A stretch of DNA of 64,000 nt from Amylostereum areolatum (Eukaryota > Basidiomycota > Agaricomycetes > Russulales > Stereaceae), in the NCBI GenBank assembly GCA_012932865.1, contig SAXG01000127.1, positions 1-64,000 of the forward strand, in the 5' to 3' direction. Position 1 is the first letter of the stretch. Every line of letters starts with the position of its first letter. The position numbers were made by a program, and so were the translations under genes. This document shows, piece after piece, positions 1 through 9,821 of this stretch. Under the pieces are notes generated by a model. It saw only the letters and a list, made by a program, of their open reading frames with translations, did not search any database and was not told where the DNA came from.

Positions 1-1035
1 CGTAGAGCTAAAAGTTGTTAAGGAACTCGGCAAGTTCTCCTCATAAGTTTGACGATAAGAGGAACCGTATATATTTTAATTAGCCATAATTAGAAAATTT
101 ATTACGGTATAATAAAATCGGAAGCCCCGACTGTTTACTAAAAACACAATTCAGAGCAATGATTAAGATCATAGTATTCTGAATGAAATTTGCCCAATGC
201 CATTAATATAAGAGAGGTGATAGGAAACTGTTACTAATCGAAAGTCTGGTTAATAGCGGTCTTAACTATGAGGATCCAAAGGTAGCAAAATAAATTGGCC
301 ATTAAATGTGGTCTGGTATCAATAATGTAACGATGGCTTCACTGTCTCTACAACTTGCTCAGTGAAATTGAATTACCCGTGCAGATGCGGGTTACCTCCA
401 GGGGGACGGGAAGACCCTATGCAGCTTTACTGTAGTTAGTTATCATGTTAATCAAAATTCCTTAGTTAATAGTGATTAGGGATGTCGATAGACTTAAAGT
501 GGAATACCTTCAAATTAAGGTTTGATTAATGTTTACCTTATAATATTTTAATAAATTAAAGGGAGAGTTGACTAATTGGCAGTTTGACTGGGGCGGTCGT
601 CTTAATAAAGTAGCAAAGTACATCCAAATATTTTAATTAATACAACCCATCAGGGAATAATATTTGTTTAAGTCCATTTTTCGGCAAGAATAAATATACA
701 GACATAAACATAGATAATTTAAATTATTTAAGCTTTATTCTTAGGAGTGAAACTTTTAATTTTTTATTTAAAAAAATAATATAAATAAACTAATTTATAT
801 AAGGTAGAGCTAGAAATTGAATGGAGATCAATTTACCAGTGAATGGTTACGGAGAGCGCAATGGCGGAAAGCATGCCTAACTGAAAGACTTAGAAGTCGC
901 ACAGATACGTAAGTAGGGCATAGTGACCCCTCGCTATAATATGGAATAGACGGGGATCAATCGATAAAAGTTACGCTAGGGATAACAGGCCTGATAGCCG
1001 GCGAGAGTACACATTGTCCCGGCTGTTTGGCACCT
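1..1035 (+). rRNA. rnl: Mitochondrial large-subunit rRNA, domain IV/V part (exon, 5' end outside window)
   Basis: The stretch contains near-universal LSU core sequences: the element around 280-300 (aggatccaaaggtagcaaa), the gacgggaagaccctatg block near 401-420, and the gctagggataacagg block near 974. Together these are domain V and the peptidyl-transferase region. The gene enters from the left edge, so domains I-III are missing. The exon stops right after ggcacct at 1035, where an intron interrupts the peptidyl-transferase ring. Base composition is AT-rich with insertions, as in fungal mitochondria. The identification is secure; only the exon border depends on my comparison with the E. coli 23S core. 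Confidence 0.96.
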
Positions 1036-2226
1036 TGAAAATAAAAAATCAAAACATAAATCACCAATTATAAATAAACAAAATTTGTTTTGGTTTAATA
1101 CTAATTATAACAAATTAAAAAATATAATAATAGCGCATGCTAAATATTATATTAACAGCTTAAAACTTCGACTTATTTTTTAAAATAAGAAAAAAACTTC
1201 ATTGAGAAGTTATTACAATAAACATGAATAAAGCACTTAAAGAAATGTTAATAGGAACTCTTATGGGTGATGCACATATAGGAAGAACTGGTTTAAATAA
1301 AGCTTTTATTACTTTTGAACAATCAATAAAAAAAAGGGAATATATAAATCATTTATTTAATCAGACTGTAGAAGGTGGTATCCCAGTAATTAATAATTCA
1401 ATTAAAAATTATACTAGAACTGATTCTAGATATAATTCTACAAATGGATCTTTATATTTTAGAACTGAATATTTAGAAGATTTAAAACCTTTAGCCGATC
1501 TATTTTAGATGAAGAAGGTAAAAAAAAATACCTTCTAATATTTCTGAACTTTTGACGCACCGAGGCTTAGCATATTGAATAATGGATGATGGTCAACGAG
1601 TAGACAGAGGAGGTGTAACTTTATGCACTGATAGTTTTAATTCGGATGAAGTACAAATCCTTAGAGATTGTTTAAGTAAAAATTTTAATATGGACACTAC
1701 TATTCACAATAAAATAATTTCAAGCGGTCCAATAGAAAGAATTTATATAAATAAAAACACACTAGATAATAATAAAGCTGAATTAGTGCCACACTTCCAT
1801 GAATCAATGCTTAATAAAATAAATGTTGAAGTGGGATTTAAGCAAGATACCTCCGATATAGAAAGTGACATCACCGAAATGGATAATCCTTTAGGTTTAT
1901 TTGAAGAATAATTTGTGTAATTTATACGCATATATTTTTGACATCGGGGAATTTAATAGAAATATTAACTTAGAAGTTGGCTATATGCTGGAATCCCCTT
2001 AGAGCTTTAAATACTATATAAAAAAGTAAAAATTTTAAAGATTGGGCAATCAGCAGGGAAGTTAATTATTTTGTTTTAAGTTATAGCTAACTAAAAATAT
2101 TTAACCCCTCAACGACTACACGCCAACATCCAGAGCTATATAAGTTGTTCTCTTTATACTGGATGAAGATATAGTCTAAACTTAACTGAAAAGTTAAGAA
2201 TATTAGTTTTTAACTAATATATATTG
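1036..2226 (+). mobile_element. Intron in rnl (probable group I, site near E. coli L2500)
   Basis: The LSU core reads ggcacct, is interrupted, then resumes with cgatgtcgactcatcc at 2227. Removing 1036-2226 restores the universally conserved sequence exactly. The last exon base is U and the last intron base is G, as in group I introns, and the intron carries a LAGLIDADG reading frame, the usual partner of group I introns. I did not fold the catalytic core (P3-P8), so the group I call is by these features only. The insertion lies in the peptidyl-transferase loop, a known hot spot for fungal mitochondrial introns. Confidence 0.85.
1224..1911 (+). pseudogene. LAGLIDADG homing endonuclease ORF in the rnl intron, broken by frameshifts
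   Basis: Three segments in three frames read as one protein of the LAGLIDADG_2 type (the PF03161-like family). The first runs 1224-1505 and carries motif 1, LIGTLMGDA, near residues 9-17. The second starts at 1505 with LDEEGKKK. The third runs to the stop at 1911 and carries motif 2, AYWIMDDG, where W is a UGA codon at about 1576. The breaks fall at a four-T run (1503-1506) and a nine-A run (1520-1528); each needs one base to restore the frame. In an active enzyme the two motifs supply the catalytic acidic residues, and both are present. Either the enzyme has decayed, as is usual for resident homing genes, or the assembly has homopolymer errors; similar lesions occur in rps3 here. Confidence 0.8.
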
Positions 2227-2705
2227 CGATGTCGACTCATCCTATCCTCCGGGGGAAGAAGCTTGGAAGGGTTCGGCTGTTCGCCGATTAAAAGGGTACG
2301 CGAGTTGGGTTTAATACGACGTGAGTCAGTATGGTCCCTATCTTCTGGAGGCATAAATAGTAAAAAGGGGCAGACCTTCTAGTACGAAAGGATCAATAGG
2401 CTGTGTTTCTCTAGTGTACCAATTGTTGAAAAATAAAAATTCTTTTTTTAAGAGTAGGCATAGTTGGGTAGCCACAAACATAATAGATAAGCGCTGAATG
2501 TATATAAAGCAAGAAACTAACCCCTAGATACTATCATCAGATTTCTCTCCATTTTTTTAATGGTTAAATGTAATAAAACTTTCTTCCGGAAGGTTATTAT
2601 TAAAAAAGAGATAATATTCTGATTTTATAAGAAATAGAACATTTCTAGATAGGATGCGAATGAAATTACTGTAAGGTATTAAGTTTAGCATTACTAATTA
2701 TTAAA
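2227..2705 (+). rRNA. rnl: Mitochondrial large-subunit rRNA, 3' exon
   Basis: It resumes with cgatgtcgactcatcc, then gggttcggctgttcgcc, then tacgcgagttgggttt, and holds the sarcin-ricin loop at 2379-2396 (cttctagtacgaaaggatc). These are unmistakable LSU 3' sequences. The 3' end is an estimate: conserved text fades after about 2,700, following the aagcgctgaatg element near 2489. No further intron is visible in this exon. Confidence 0.93.
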
Positions 2706-2801
2706 TAGACTTGATGTTTAGAATTGTCCAATTAATATTAAATAATATAGATTCTTTAAAAAGCAAAGATTTACCTGTATTATTTTTTTATTATAACCTC
2801 A

Positions 2802-2856
2802 ATATGTAATATGTAATATATAATATATAATATATAATATATAATATGTAATATGT
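2802..2856. repeat. AT microsatellite (TATAATATG-like units)
   Basis: Repeated taatatgtaatatataatata units run without interruption just after rnl. It is simple low-complexity sequence with no coding content. Confidence 0.8.
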
Positions 2857-2997
2857 TTTAAGGTATATGTTAGAGGGAAGAAGTACCTCAAAGTATAAGC
2901 ACCAAAAAGGTAGATTTTTGTAGGTAGATTATTTTTTATTTTCATCTTTTTTTCTGCCTTGTTGTTTTTTTTGTCTATGGCTTTTTGCTAGTAACTA

Positions 2998-3070
2998 ATG
3001 GTAGAAGACAAATTGGTCCGTCGTTCCTTTTGGGTAGGAAAGATAGCGTGTTCGAATCGCGTCGACCATA
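2998..3070 (+). tRNA. trnP: tRNA-Pro (UGG)
   Basis: A 73-nt cloverleaf can be drawn by hand. The acceptor is atggtag against cgaccat with one A-G mismatch. The D arm is gac...gtc with a ttgg in its loop. The anticodon stem ttcct/aggaa is perfect with loop tttgggt (anticodon TGG). The T arm gcgtg/cgcgt encloses ttcgaat. The anticodon loop is the usual one for tRNA-Pro. The unusual A at position 8 and the acceptor mismatch leave some doubt about the 5' end by a base or two. Confidence 0.72.
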
Positions 3071-3422
3071 TTAATTATAAATTAAATTTAATAAAAAATA
3101 AAAATTAATAAAAATAAAAATTATTTTCCCCATAAATTTAAACCTAACTATAGGAATAGCAACCTAAAGGAGTAACGGTTATTAAATATTACTATACTTA
3201 AAAGTGAGCCTCCGTTAATCTGCCCATAGTAACTAAAAGTAATAAAATTATATTTTTTTTTATAATTTTATATAATCCGTATAATAAATAGCTATATATA
3301 AATGGTTAAATAATAACTGTCTGCTTAACTGCGGGCTGAGGGGTCAATAAAGAAATAAATATACAAAAATATAAGATATAAATTAATAAGGGTACAGGCG
3401 AGTGTTAATGCGGGTCTGTTAA
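3071..3422. other. AT-rich intergenic stretch
   Basis: I see no gene here. A few GC-richer words (gagcctccgttaatctgccc near 3208, ctgcgggctgaggggtc near 3329) interrupt AT-rich filler, as in degraded mitochondrial spacers. Confidence 0.6.
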
Positions 3423-4575
3423 TACGAAAAGGAGAAGAGGGGGGGGGGGAGGGGGGGGGGGGGGGGGAGGGGGTGGGTTTTCGTGCAGAGGTTGCCAGTG
3501 TCCGGCGTGAACCTCAACAGCCGAAAGGCATAAATAAAAGTAGCTTGTGTAGAAGACAATTTTGGGAAAACTACTCATCAGGAGGGGTGGAAAAGGAGGA
3601 GGGGGAGAGGGAAGAAAGAATGGAACAGGAAAAGCCAAGCACCATTCACTAAAAAGGGGGGGGGGGGGAAGGTGTAGGGTGAGAAGGAGCGAGGAAAAAA
3701 GGATGATGACGTAAAAAAAAGGTACAAGACGACATGGCTAAAGGTGGGGAAACACTCTCTGGGGCAGGGCGGGGGAAGAAGTCCGTAGATTCAAGGATGA
3801 CCAGCCATACGTGGGCGGACCGAAAGATTTTCTCGGGGTGTTCAGGGAGTAGGGGTTTATAGGTGGGGGGCCTCGTGTGAGGTGCAATGGTGGCCGGGGA
3901 CGGGTGGGGAGGAGGAAGGAAAGAAGGGAGGGAAAGACGAAACGCAGAGGGGTGAGAAGGAAACTAAGTAGGGGATTGATATGGGCACGGTGGGGGCCGC
4001 GGAAACGTAGAAGAGCGAGAAGAGGGAAAGGTTGCAGAGGGGGCTCAGGGCAAGGGGGGGGGAGGAGTGCAAGGCCGAGCGGGCGAGATTTAAAGCCGTG
4101 AAAAACTGAAAGAGAGAAAGGCGAGAACAAAGTAACTGTAAGGGGGGGGGGAGTGGGGAGGGAGGGCGTGAGTGGAGGCAGCCGCGGAGGGAGCCGAAGC
4201 CGAAAGGGAGAGGGGACAGAAGGAGAATAAAACAGAGTATAGGAGACAAAGGACACAAACAGCTAGGGGAGAGGAAAAGGTTCAAGAAGGGAGTGGCCCG
4301 GGGGACGGGGGGACCAAAAAAAAAGAGCTGAGCGGAGAAGGGGGGGGAGAGATGGGTAGGCAAGAAGGGGGGAAGGGAAGCGGGATAGGGGGGGGAAGAA
4401 GATTGGAACAGAAGTAAAGGACAGGAAAAGAAAAGGGGGTAGAGGTATGAAACTTCTTAAAAAGAGAAAGAGGTGAAATGCAGAAGCGGAGAGACACGCA
4501 GCTGGAGGGCATGCTGAAGATCAGTGGGAGGATACAAGGCATAAAAAAACGGTGGGACCCGGGCGAAGCCAAAAG
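3423..4575. other. Purine-only, G-rich island inside the AT-rich mitogenome
   Basis: For about 1.15 kb the + strand is almost entirely A and G (a sample line, 3901-3960, is about 90% purine), with G runs of 11 and 17 near 3439-3467 and further runs of 8-10 G near 3657, 4142 and 4340. The opposite strand offers long Pro/Leu/Ser-rich frames, but these are simply what a polypyrimidine strand translates to, so I call no gene. Composition changes abruptly at both ends. It could be a real polypurine tract, able to form triplex or G-quadruplex structures, or an artefact of sequencing or assembly. Confidence 0.8.
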
Positions 4576-5279
4576 GGTAGCCTAGTCGCATATAGCAAGA
4601 CCTTCGCAGTAAGAGTGGGTTTAAGGAAACTGATTAGGTCATAGGGGTGCTTCAGCGTGAAGAGCCGGCAAGCAGACCTCCCCTCATTCTGGTAGGAGGT
4701 CAGGATTAAAAATATTCTTATTGATTGTTTTAGTTGTTGTTCCTAAATAAACAAACAGATTTAATTTAAACTTTATTACGTTAGCTAATGGTTTATACAA
4801 ATAAATAATATAATTGAAAAATATTTAGGTTTATTATATTTTGTTACAATATATTGCTTTCTTGTATTTTTTTAGGTTTTAAATAAAAAGATAATTTATT
4901 TATTATATTTTACAACCTAATTATACTAGATTTTAATTATTTATTGCTAAATTTCTAAATCATAAAATCTTAAAATTATAAAGACTATAAAAAGTATTTT
5001 ATAAATAAATTTAATCACACTTAATTATTTTCTTATTAAATTAAAAGAGTATTATAAATTTTATTGTAACAATTAAATTAAAAATACCTCCATGCAGCTA
5101 ATTCATAAATAATAAAAACTTATTTATTTTTTATTTACCCTTCAAATAAATTATTAATTTATATTTTATAATTAATTAAATATTAGCTTTAATTATAACT
5201 TTTTATTTTAAAATATTAAAATAATTGTAAATAAAAATAATTTAGAAATCATTAGCAGAATTTGTAACTATATTTTAAA
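4576..5279. other. Spacer with GC hairpin, then the upstream module of orf207
   Basis: 4576-4715 is moderately GC-rich and ends in a hairpin-forming cluster (gacctcc...ggaggtc, 4675-4701). From about 5020 onward the sequence matches the region upstream of cox3 and is listed separately. No gene of its own is seen. Confidence 0.6.
4675..4701. repeat. GC-cluster hairpin (copy 1)
   Basis: The palindromic arms gacctcc and ggaggtc enclose cctcattctggta. A related sequence in opposite orientation lies near 15,307-15,331 (cctcctaccagaatgaaggtagg), and another near 6281-6306 (ccctcctacaagaatgaggga). Dispersed GC-rich hairpins of this kind are known in fungal mtDNA as GC clusters or double-hairpin elements. 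Confidence 0.6.
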
Positions 5280-5327
5280 GTGACATCTCTAAAAATTAAC
5301 AGAAATCAATATCAGTCTTTCCCTAAA
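5020..5327 (+). repeat. cox3 5' module, copy 1 (in front of orf207)
   Basis: From acctccatgcagctaatt (about 5088) through the first 15 codons this is nearly the same as 6778-7010 in front of cox3. The 46 bases from the GTG start to tctttccct are identical. The weaker upstream match extends to about 5020. After codon 15 the two copies part completely. Confidence 0.9.
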
Positions 5328-5900
5328 TGTATAGGGGATAATGCAACATTAAATAATTCATTTCATAATAGTACTTTGCTTCAAGTACCATTTAAATCTA
5401 AAAACCCTTCAACTTATAAACCTTACAATTTATTAAATAAAACTTTTAATAATGCTAAGCTAGCTAACTTAAACAAAAAAGCTACAAATACTAAATCTAA
5501 ATTTATGTGAACTTTAATTGTTTTAAAAAAATTACTTAAATGGCTACTAATTTTTATTGTTTTATATTTGTTAATTCTTTATACTTATAAAATTTTATAT
5601 AAAATAAATTTTGTATTATGGGTTAAATTTATAGCAGTATTTGGTGTTTCTTTAATAATTATATTTAATCTTATTAGTATTTTAATCTTAATAAAATTTG
5701 CATTAATACCAGATAACCAAATTGAAATACCACAATATTTACCTAAAATAATCACAAATTATTTGTTAGAATTAAAAATCATTAGTAAGTTTGAAACACT
5801 AATTCTATTTATACGTATGTATATTCTTACTGTATTATTTTTATTTGTTTTATTAATATTATTTTTATTGTTTGTAACATTATTATCAATAAATATATAA
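5280..5900 (+). CDS. orf207: hybrid ORF, Cox3 N-terminus fused to unknown membrane protein
   Basis: Read with UGA as Trp (codon at 5508-5510) the frame is open from a GTG at 5280 to TAA at 5898, 206 residues. The first 15 residues ([15 protein letters not shown]) equal those of Cox3 downstream. The rest is unrelated: a Lys/Asn-rich stretch to about residue 76, then hydrophobic segments around residues 83-100, 113-143 and 175-206. The segment near residues 149-175 (QYLPK...K-I-I-SKFE) resembles the end of orf219. The start is chosen because it copies the cox3 start. I recognise no function; it may be expressed from the copied cox3 signals. A plasmid-derived or mobile-element ORF is the main alternative explanation. 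Confidence 0.72.
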
Positions 5901-6963
5901 ATTTAGTAATAAAATTGTATATAATAAATATTTAGTACTTTTTCCCCAATTGTTATTATAATAGTTATTCGGCTGCTTTTAACACTCTCAAATAAGGCAG
6001 ATTTAAATATGATTAAAAATTTATATAAATAAGTCAAATTTAAGTTATAATATTTTATGATCATTTTAAAGGGAATTAAAAAGAAAGTAGCTGTTAAATA
6101 TTTACCTAAGTATAAAATAATATTTTATTAAATTTAAAACACTAAATTGGTAACTAATATAAAAATTTTATCTAAATAACAGAGTTAAAGGTTGGGTTTC
6201 TATAATTAACAAAATAGATAAAGTTAAACAACTTTTATTTTAAAGAGCTTGTGCTGCTACAGTAATTATTTTATTTTTGCCCTCCTACAAGAATGAGGGA
6301 AGGTAGATTTATATTTTTAAAAAGTGTTAAATTTAGATATTTTGTTAGCTTGATTAAAAAAAAGTATTAATTAAAAACTAATAAAATTTATAAATTAGTT
6401 ATTGTAAAGTTAATTTTGTTCAAATAAATAAAAAAGGGGATATTGTATAAATTTATTAAGCTATAAATTGGAAATAATAAATGTTTTATTTGGTTAAATA
6501 ATTTTAACTCTAACTAACTAAACTATATTTTCATAGGATTAATTAAAAAATATTTTATAATTTTACAACCTATAATTTGTTTAAATTTTATTTAACGTTA
6601 GATTTTTATTAAATGTTAATTATAATATTTTATTTCTTATTACTTTATATAAAGGAGGATTTAAAAATTTGTAATGCATTTGCGCCTTATATTAAATAAT
6701 TTTATTAAATTCAAAATTGTTTTATTAAAAGAGTAATATAATTTAATTTTATTTTTATTACAAAATAATTTTACATTTTACCTCCATGCAGCTAATTTAT
6801 AAATAATAAAAACTTATTTATTCTTTATTTACCCTTCAAATAAATTATTAATTTATATTTTATAATTCTAATAAATTATAACTTTTTATTTTAAAATATT
6901 AAAATAATTGTAAATAAAAATAATTTAGAAATCATTAGCAGAATTTGTAACTAATTTATAAAA
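5901..6963. other. Intergenic region ending in cox3 5' module
   Basis: AT-rich spacer with a GC cluster near 6281-6306. The last ~190 bases are the second copy of the cox3 upstream module. No gene is seen. Confidence 0.6.
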
Positions 6964-7010
6964 GTGACATCTCTAAAAATTAACAGAAATCAATATCAGT
7001 CTTTCCCTTA
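6778..7010 (+). repeat. cox3 5' module, copy 2 (native cox3 start)
   Basis: This is the partner of the copy ending at 5327. The two differ by small indels and substitutions upstream (for example the spacing around 6868-6880) but are identical over the first 46 coding bases. The divergence upstream shows the duplication is not a recent assembly echo. Confidence 0.9.
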
Positions 7011-7782
7011 TCATTTAGTGGATCCTTCACCTTGGCCTATACTAGTTAGTTTCTCATTATTAAGTTTAATGTTAGGAGCTGTTATGTATATGCAAGGTTT
7101 TCCTTATGGAAATTATTTATTAAGTTTAGGTTTTACTTTAACTTTATTTTCTATGTCTCTATGATTTAGAGATGTAACAACAGAAGGTACCTATTTAGGT
7201 AACCATACAACTCAAGTTCAAAAAGGATTAACTTTAGGTATCGTTTTATTTATAATAAGTGAAGTATTCGCTTTTTTAAGTGTATTCTGAGCTTTCTTCC
7301 ATTCTAGTTTATCTCCAGCAGTTGAAATAGGTGGAAGTTGACCACCTTTAGGTATAACACCTTTAGATCCTTTTGCTATTCCATTATTAAATACAATTTT
7401 ATTATTATCTAGTGGTGCTTTTGTTACTTATGGTCATCATGCTTTAATCCAAGGAGATAGAAAAGGAGCCATATTAGGAACATTATTAACTATAATTTTT
7501 GCTGTAATATTTACAGCTTTACAATATTATGAATATTCAGAATCTAGTTTTACAATAAGTGATTCTGTATATGGAACAGTATTTTATGCTAGTACCGGAT
7601 TACATGGATTACATGTTATAATAGGAACAATATTTATTTTAGTAGGTTTCATTAGAATAGTTAATTATCATTTAACAGATACTCATCATCAAGGACATGA
7701 AGCTGCTATATTATATTGGCATTTTGTAGATGTTGTTTGATTATTTTTATTCATTGCAGTATATTATTGAGGTGGAAATTAG
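6964..7782 (+). CDS. cox3: Cytochrome c oxidase subunit 3
   Basis: The 272-residue protein has the usual length and text of fungal Cox3: [11 protein letters not shown] near the N-terminus, then [16 protein letters not shown], and the C-terminal block with [16 protein letters not shown]. It is a core subunit of complex IV in the inner mitochondrial membrane, with seven predicted helices. Several Trp codons are UGA (for example 7162, 7288), proving code 4. The start is GTG at 6964; no ATG precedes it in frame nearby, and the same GTG is conserved in the duplicated copy. Stop is TAG at 7780. The gene is intact. Confidence 0.97.
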
Positions 7783-8087
7783 AAATAATTAATATGTATA
7801 TAAATATGTATATGTTTATATTATATAATTTTATATTTAAACCTATAAGCCTAATTAGAAATATTTTAATAATAATATTATTAGATCTTTTTAATAAAGT
7901 TTGATATCTCTTAAATAGATACACTATTTATTTATATATATTAACATCTATAAAAAATAAAACACAAGTCGGCAATAAATTAATAATATATTTAATTATA
8001 TTCATAAATATATATGAACCAAAGATCAGATTTATCTTATCATTTATATATTTTTTTATTTTTATTTTTATAAATTTTATTATTATA
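7783..8087. other. AT-rich spacer
   Basis: Low-complexity AT sequence. Short open stretches (for example from 8013) are too short and too simple to call. Confidence 0.5.
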
Positions 8088-8374
8088 ATGTGTGATTATG
8101 TTAATATTTTTCCTTTAGTGGATAACTTTTTAAATTATTTTTTTATTTAAGTTGTCCTTTAGATGAACAAATACTATTTTCTGATTTTAAAGAAGATCTC
8201 CCTTTAAATATTAGTCAACCTTATGATTGAAAAAAAAATAAATTCTTTTTAAGTAATGATTATCTTAGAGGTGAAGAAACTTGAAATTCTAATAATTCTA
8301 ATTTACCTATGGATCCTAATACTAATAATGACAATTCCTTAGGTATAATATCCTCCTCCCAAATAACAGAAGAA

Positions 8375-8413
<39 letters not shown>

Positions 8414-8800
8414 TCTAATAATACTAATAATTCTAATAGTTCTAATTTAAGTCAAAGCAATAAAGAAGAAAATAATAATAATAATAAAGATCTAAAAGAT
8501 TCTTATTTTAAAAGAGAACAATAGTATTTAGGTTGATCTTTATTTTCTGATCCTGGAGGAAGAGTATTTATGCCACCTTATTTAGATTCTAATTTAAATT
8601 CCTGTTTTTTTACAGATAATGGTGATTTATTTATTCCAGGTCAAGCTTATGGGTTTTTTGGAGAACATCTTGTTTTTGAAGATTCCGATGGTAATATTAT
8701 TCCTAATTCTAAAATTAAAATTAATAATAGACCAGAAAGATTCACCGGAACAGTTTATGGCCCTCCTTATAGTCCTTTTTCTAAACCACCCTCAGAATAA
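8088..8800 (+). pseudogene. Asn-rich ORF of unknown function, broken by a frameshift and an in-frame TAG
   Basis: An ATG at 8088 begins MCDYVNIFPLVDNFLNYFF, then the frame fails in a seven-T run (8138-8144); one more T would join it to the open frame that follows (YLSCPLDEQ). That frame continues, with UGA as Trp, through a poly-Asn stretch coded by AAT repeats (about 8374-8413 and 8469-8486) to a TAG at 8522-8524. It then stays open in the same frame to TAA at 8798 (SDPGGRVFMPPYLD... ending SKPPSE). The segment after the TAG has ordinary, non-repetitive composition, so it looks like real coding sequence. I do not recognise the protein. Confidence 0.5.
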
Positions 8801-9540
8801 AAAAAAATCTCTTCTTTACAGTTAATACAAGAGAATCTTTAGATTAAAAAACAAATTTTATTATTAACTTAAAAAAGTATAATAGTATTTTAAAAATATT
8901 AATTATATTCTATTTAGGTAAAATCTCTTTAATTTGAAGTCTTGTATTATTTATTAAAATAAATTTTAATTATTATATTATTTTTTTCTTATTTTAGAAG
9001 ACTAAAACTTTATAAAAATAAAGCTGTAAAATTATTATTTTTTTATTATAATATTTTATTATTATCTTAACTTGAAAAAAAAGGACCAAATTAATAAATA
9101 TATTAAATATATTAACTATATTAAATTTATTAATTTTTTATTATTTATAAAATAATTTTACTATAGCTAGCTTTTCTTTTTTAAGATTACTTATATTAAT
9201 TTATAAAAGTCTTTATTTTATAAAATGCTAGTAATTTTCCCCCTTCTCCTTACATATTTTAATATTAAAACTTTTAATAAAAGGAATGGAACTGTGTAAG
9301 TATAAAAAAATTTATAAATAATAAACTACCTTCTCTCTTAGCCCTCGTCCTAGCTATTATTGTTTAACAACACTAAATTTATAGACAATACCCTGAATCA
9401 AAGTAACTATTTAGTCTTAAGGCTTTATGTTTCCTCAGATTAAGAAATGTCAAATAACAAATTTAAACCTAAACCTTAAAAGGTGGAGAGAGGTAACAAT
9501 TAATACAGGTATCCAAAAGGATTTACATTTATATGAAATT
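8801..9540. other. Spacer upstream of nad4L
   Basis: AT-rich sequence without a recognisable gene. An in-frame extension of nad4L back to 9427 is open but carries no nad4L-like residues, so I treat it as leader. Confidence 0.6.
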
Positions 9541-9807
9541 ATGAATCTATCTTTATTTTTATTTTTAATAGGAATATTAGGGTTTATTTTAAACCGAAAA
9601 AATATAATATTAATGATTATAGCAATAGAAATTATGTTACTTGCTGTAACTTTACTAGTATTAATATCTAGTTTCAGTTTTGATGATGGTATAGGACAAA
9701 TATTTAGTATATTTATTATATCATTAGCAGGAGCCGAATCAGTAATAGGTTTAAGTATACTTGTAGCTTTTTATCGATTAAGAGGAAATATTTCTTTAAC
9801 AACATAA
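9541..9807 (+). CDS. nad4L: NADH dehydrogenase subunit 4L
   Basis: The 88-residue product has three hydrophobic helices and the expected text (LNRKNIILMIIAIEIMLLAV, then AGAESVIGLSILVAFYR). The Glu in IAIEIML is the conserved membrane Glu of the proton-pumping arm of complex I. The start at 9541 gives the family's standard length; the ATG at 9427 would add a 38-residue leader. nad5 follows after 14 bases, the usual nad4L-nad5 pairing in fungi, so the two are probably co-transcribed. Confidence 0.95.
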   Translation: MNLSLFLFLIGILGFILNRKNIILMIIAIEIMLLAVTLLVLISSFSFDDGIGQIFSIFIISLAGAESVIGLSILVAFYRLRGNISLTT

Positions 9808-9821
9808 CTTTTTATTAATCA

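Noticed and set aside
3405..4572. Long Pro/Leu/Ser-rich open frames on the minus strand of the purine island
   Set aside because: They are the translation of a polypyrimidine strand; several frames are open at once and none shows family text.
9427..9540. N-terminal extension of nad4L
   Set aside because: Open by chance; Lys/Asn-rich, and the ATG at 9541 gives the standard 88-residue protein.
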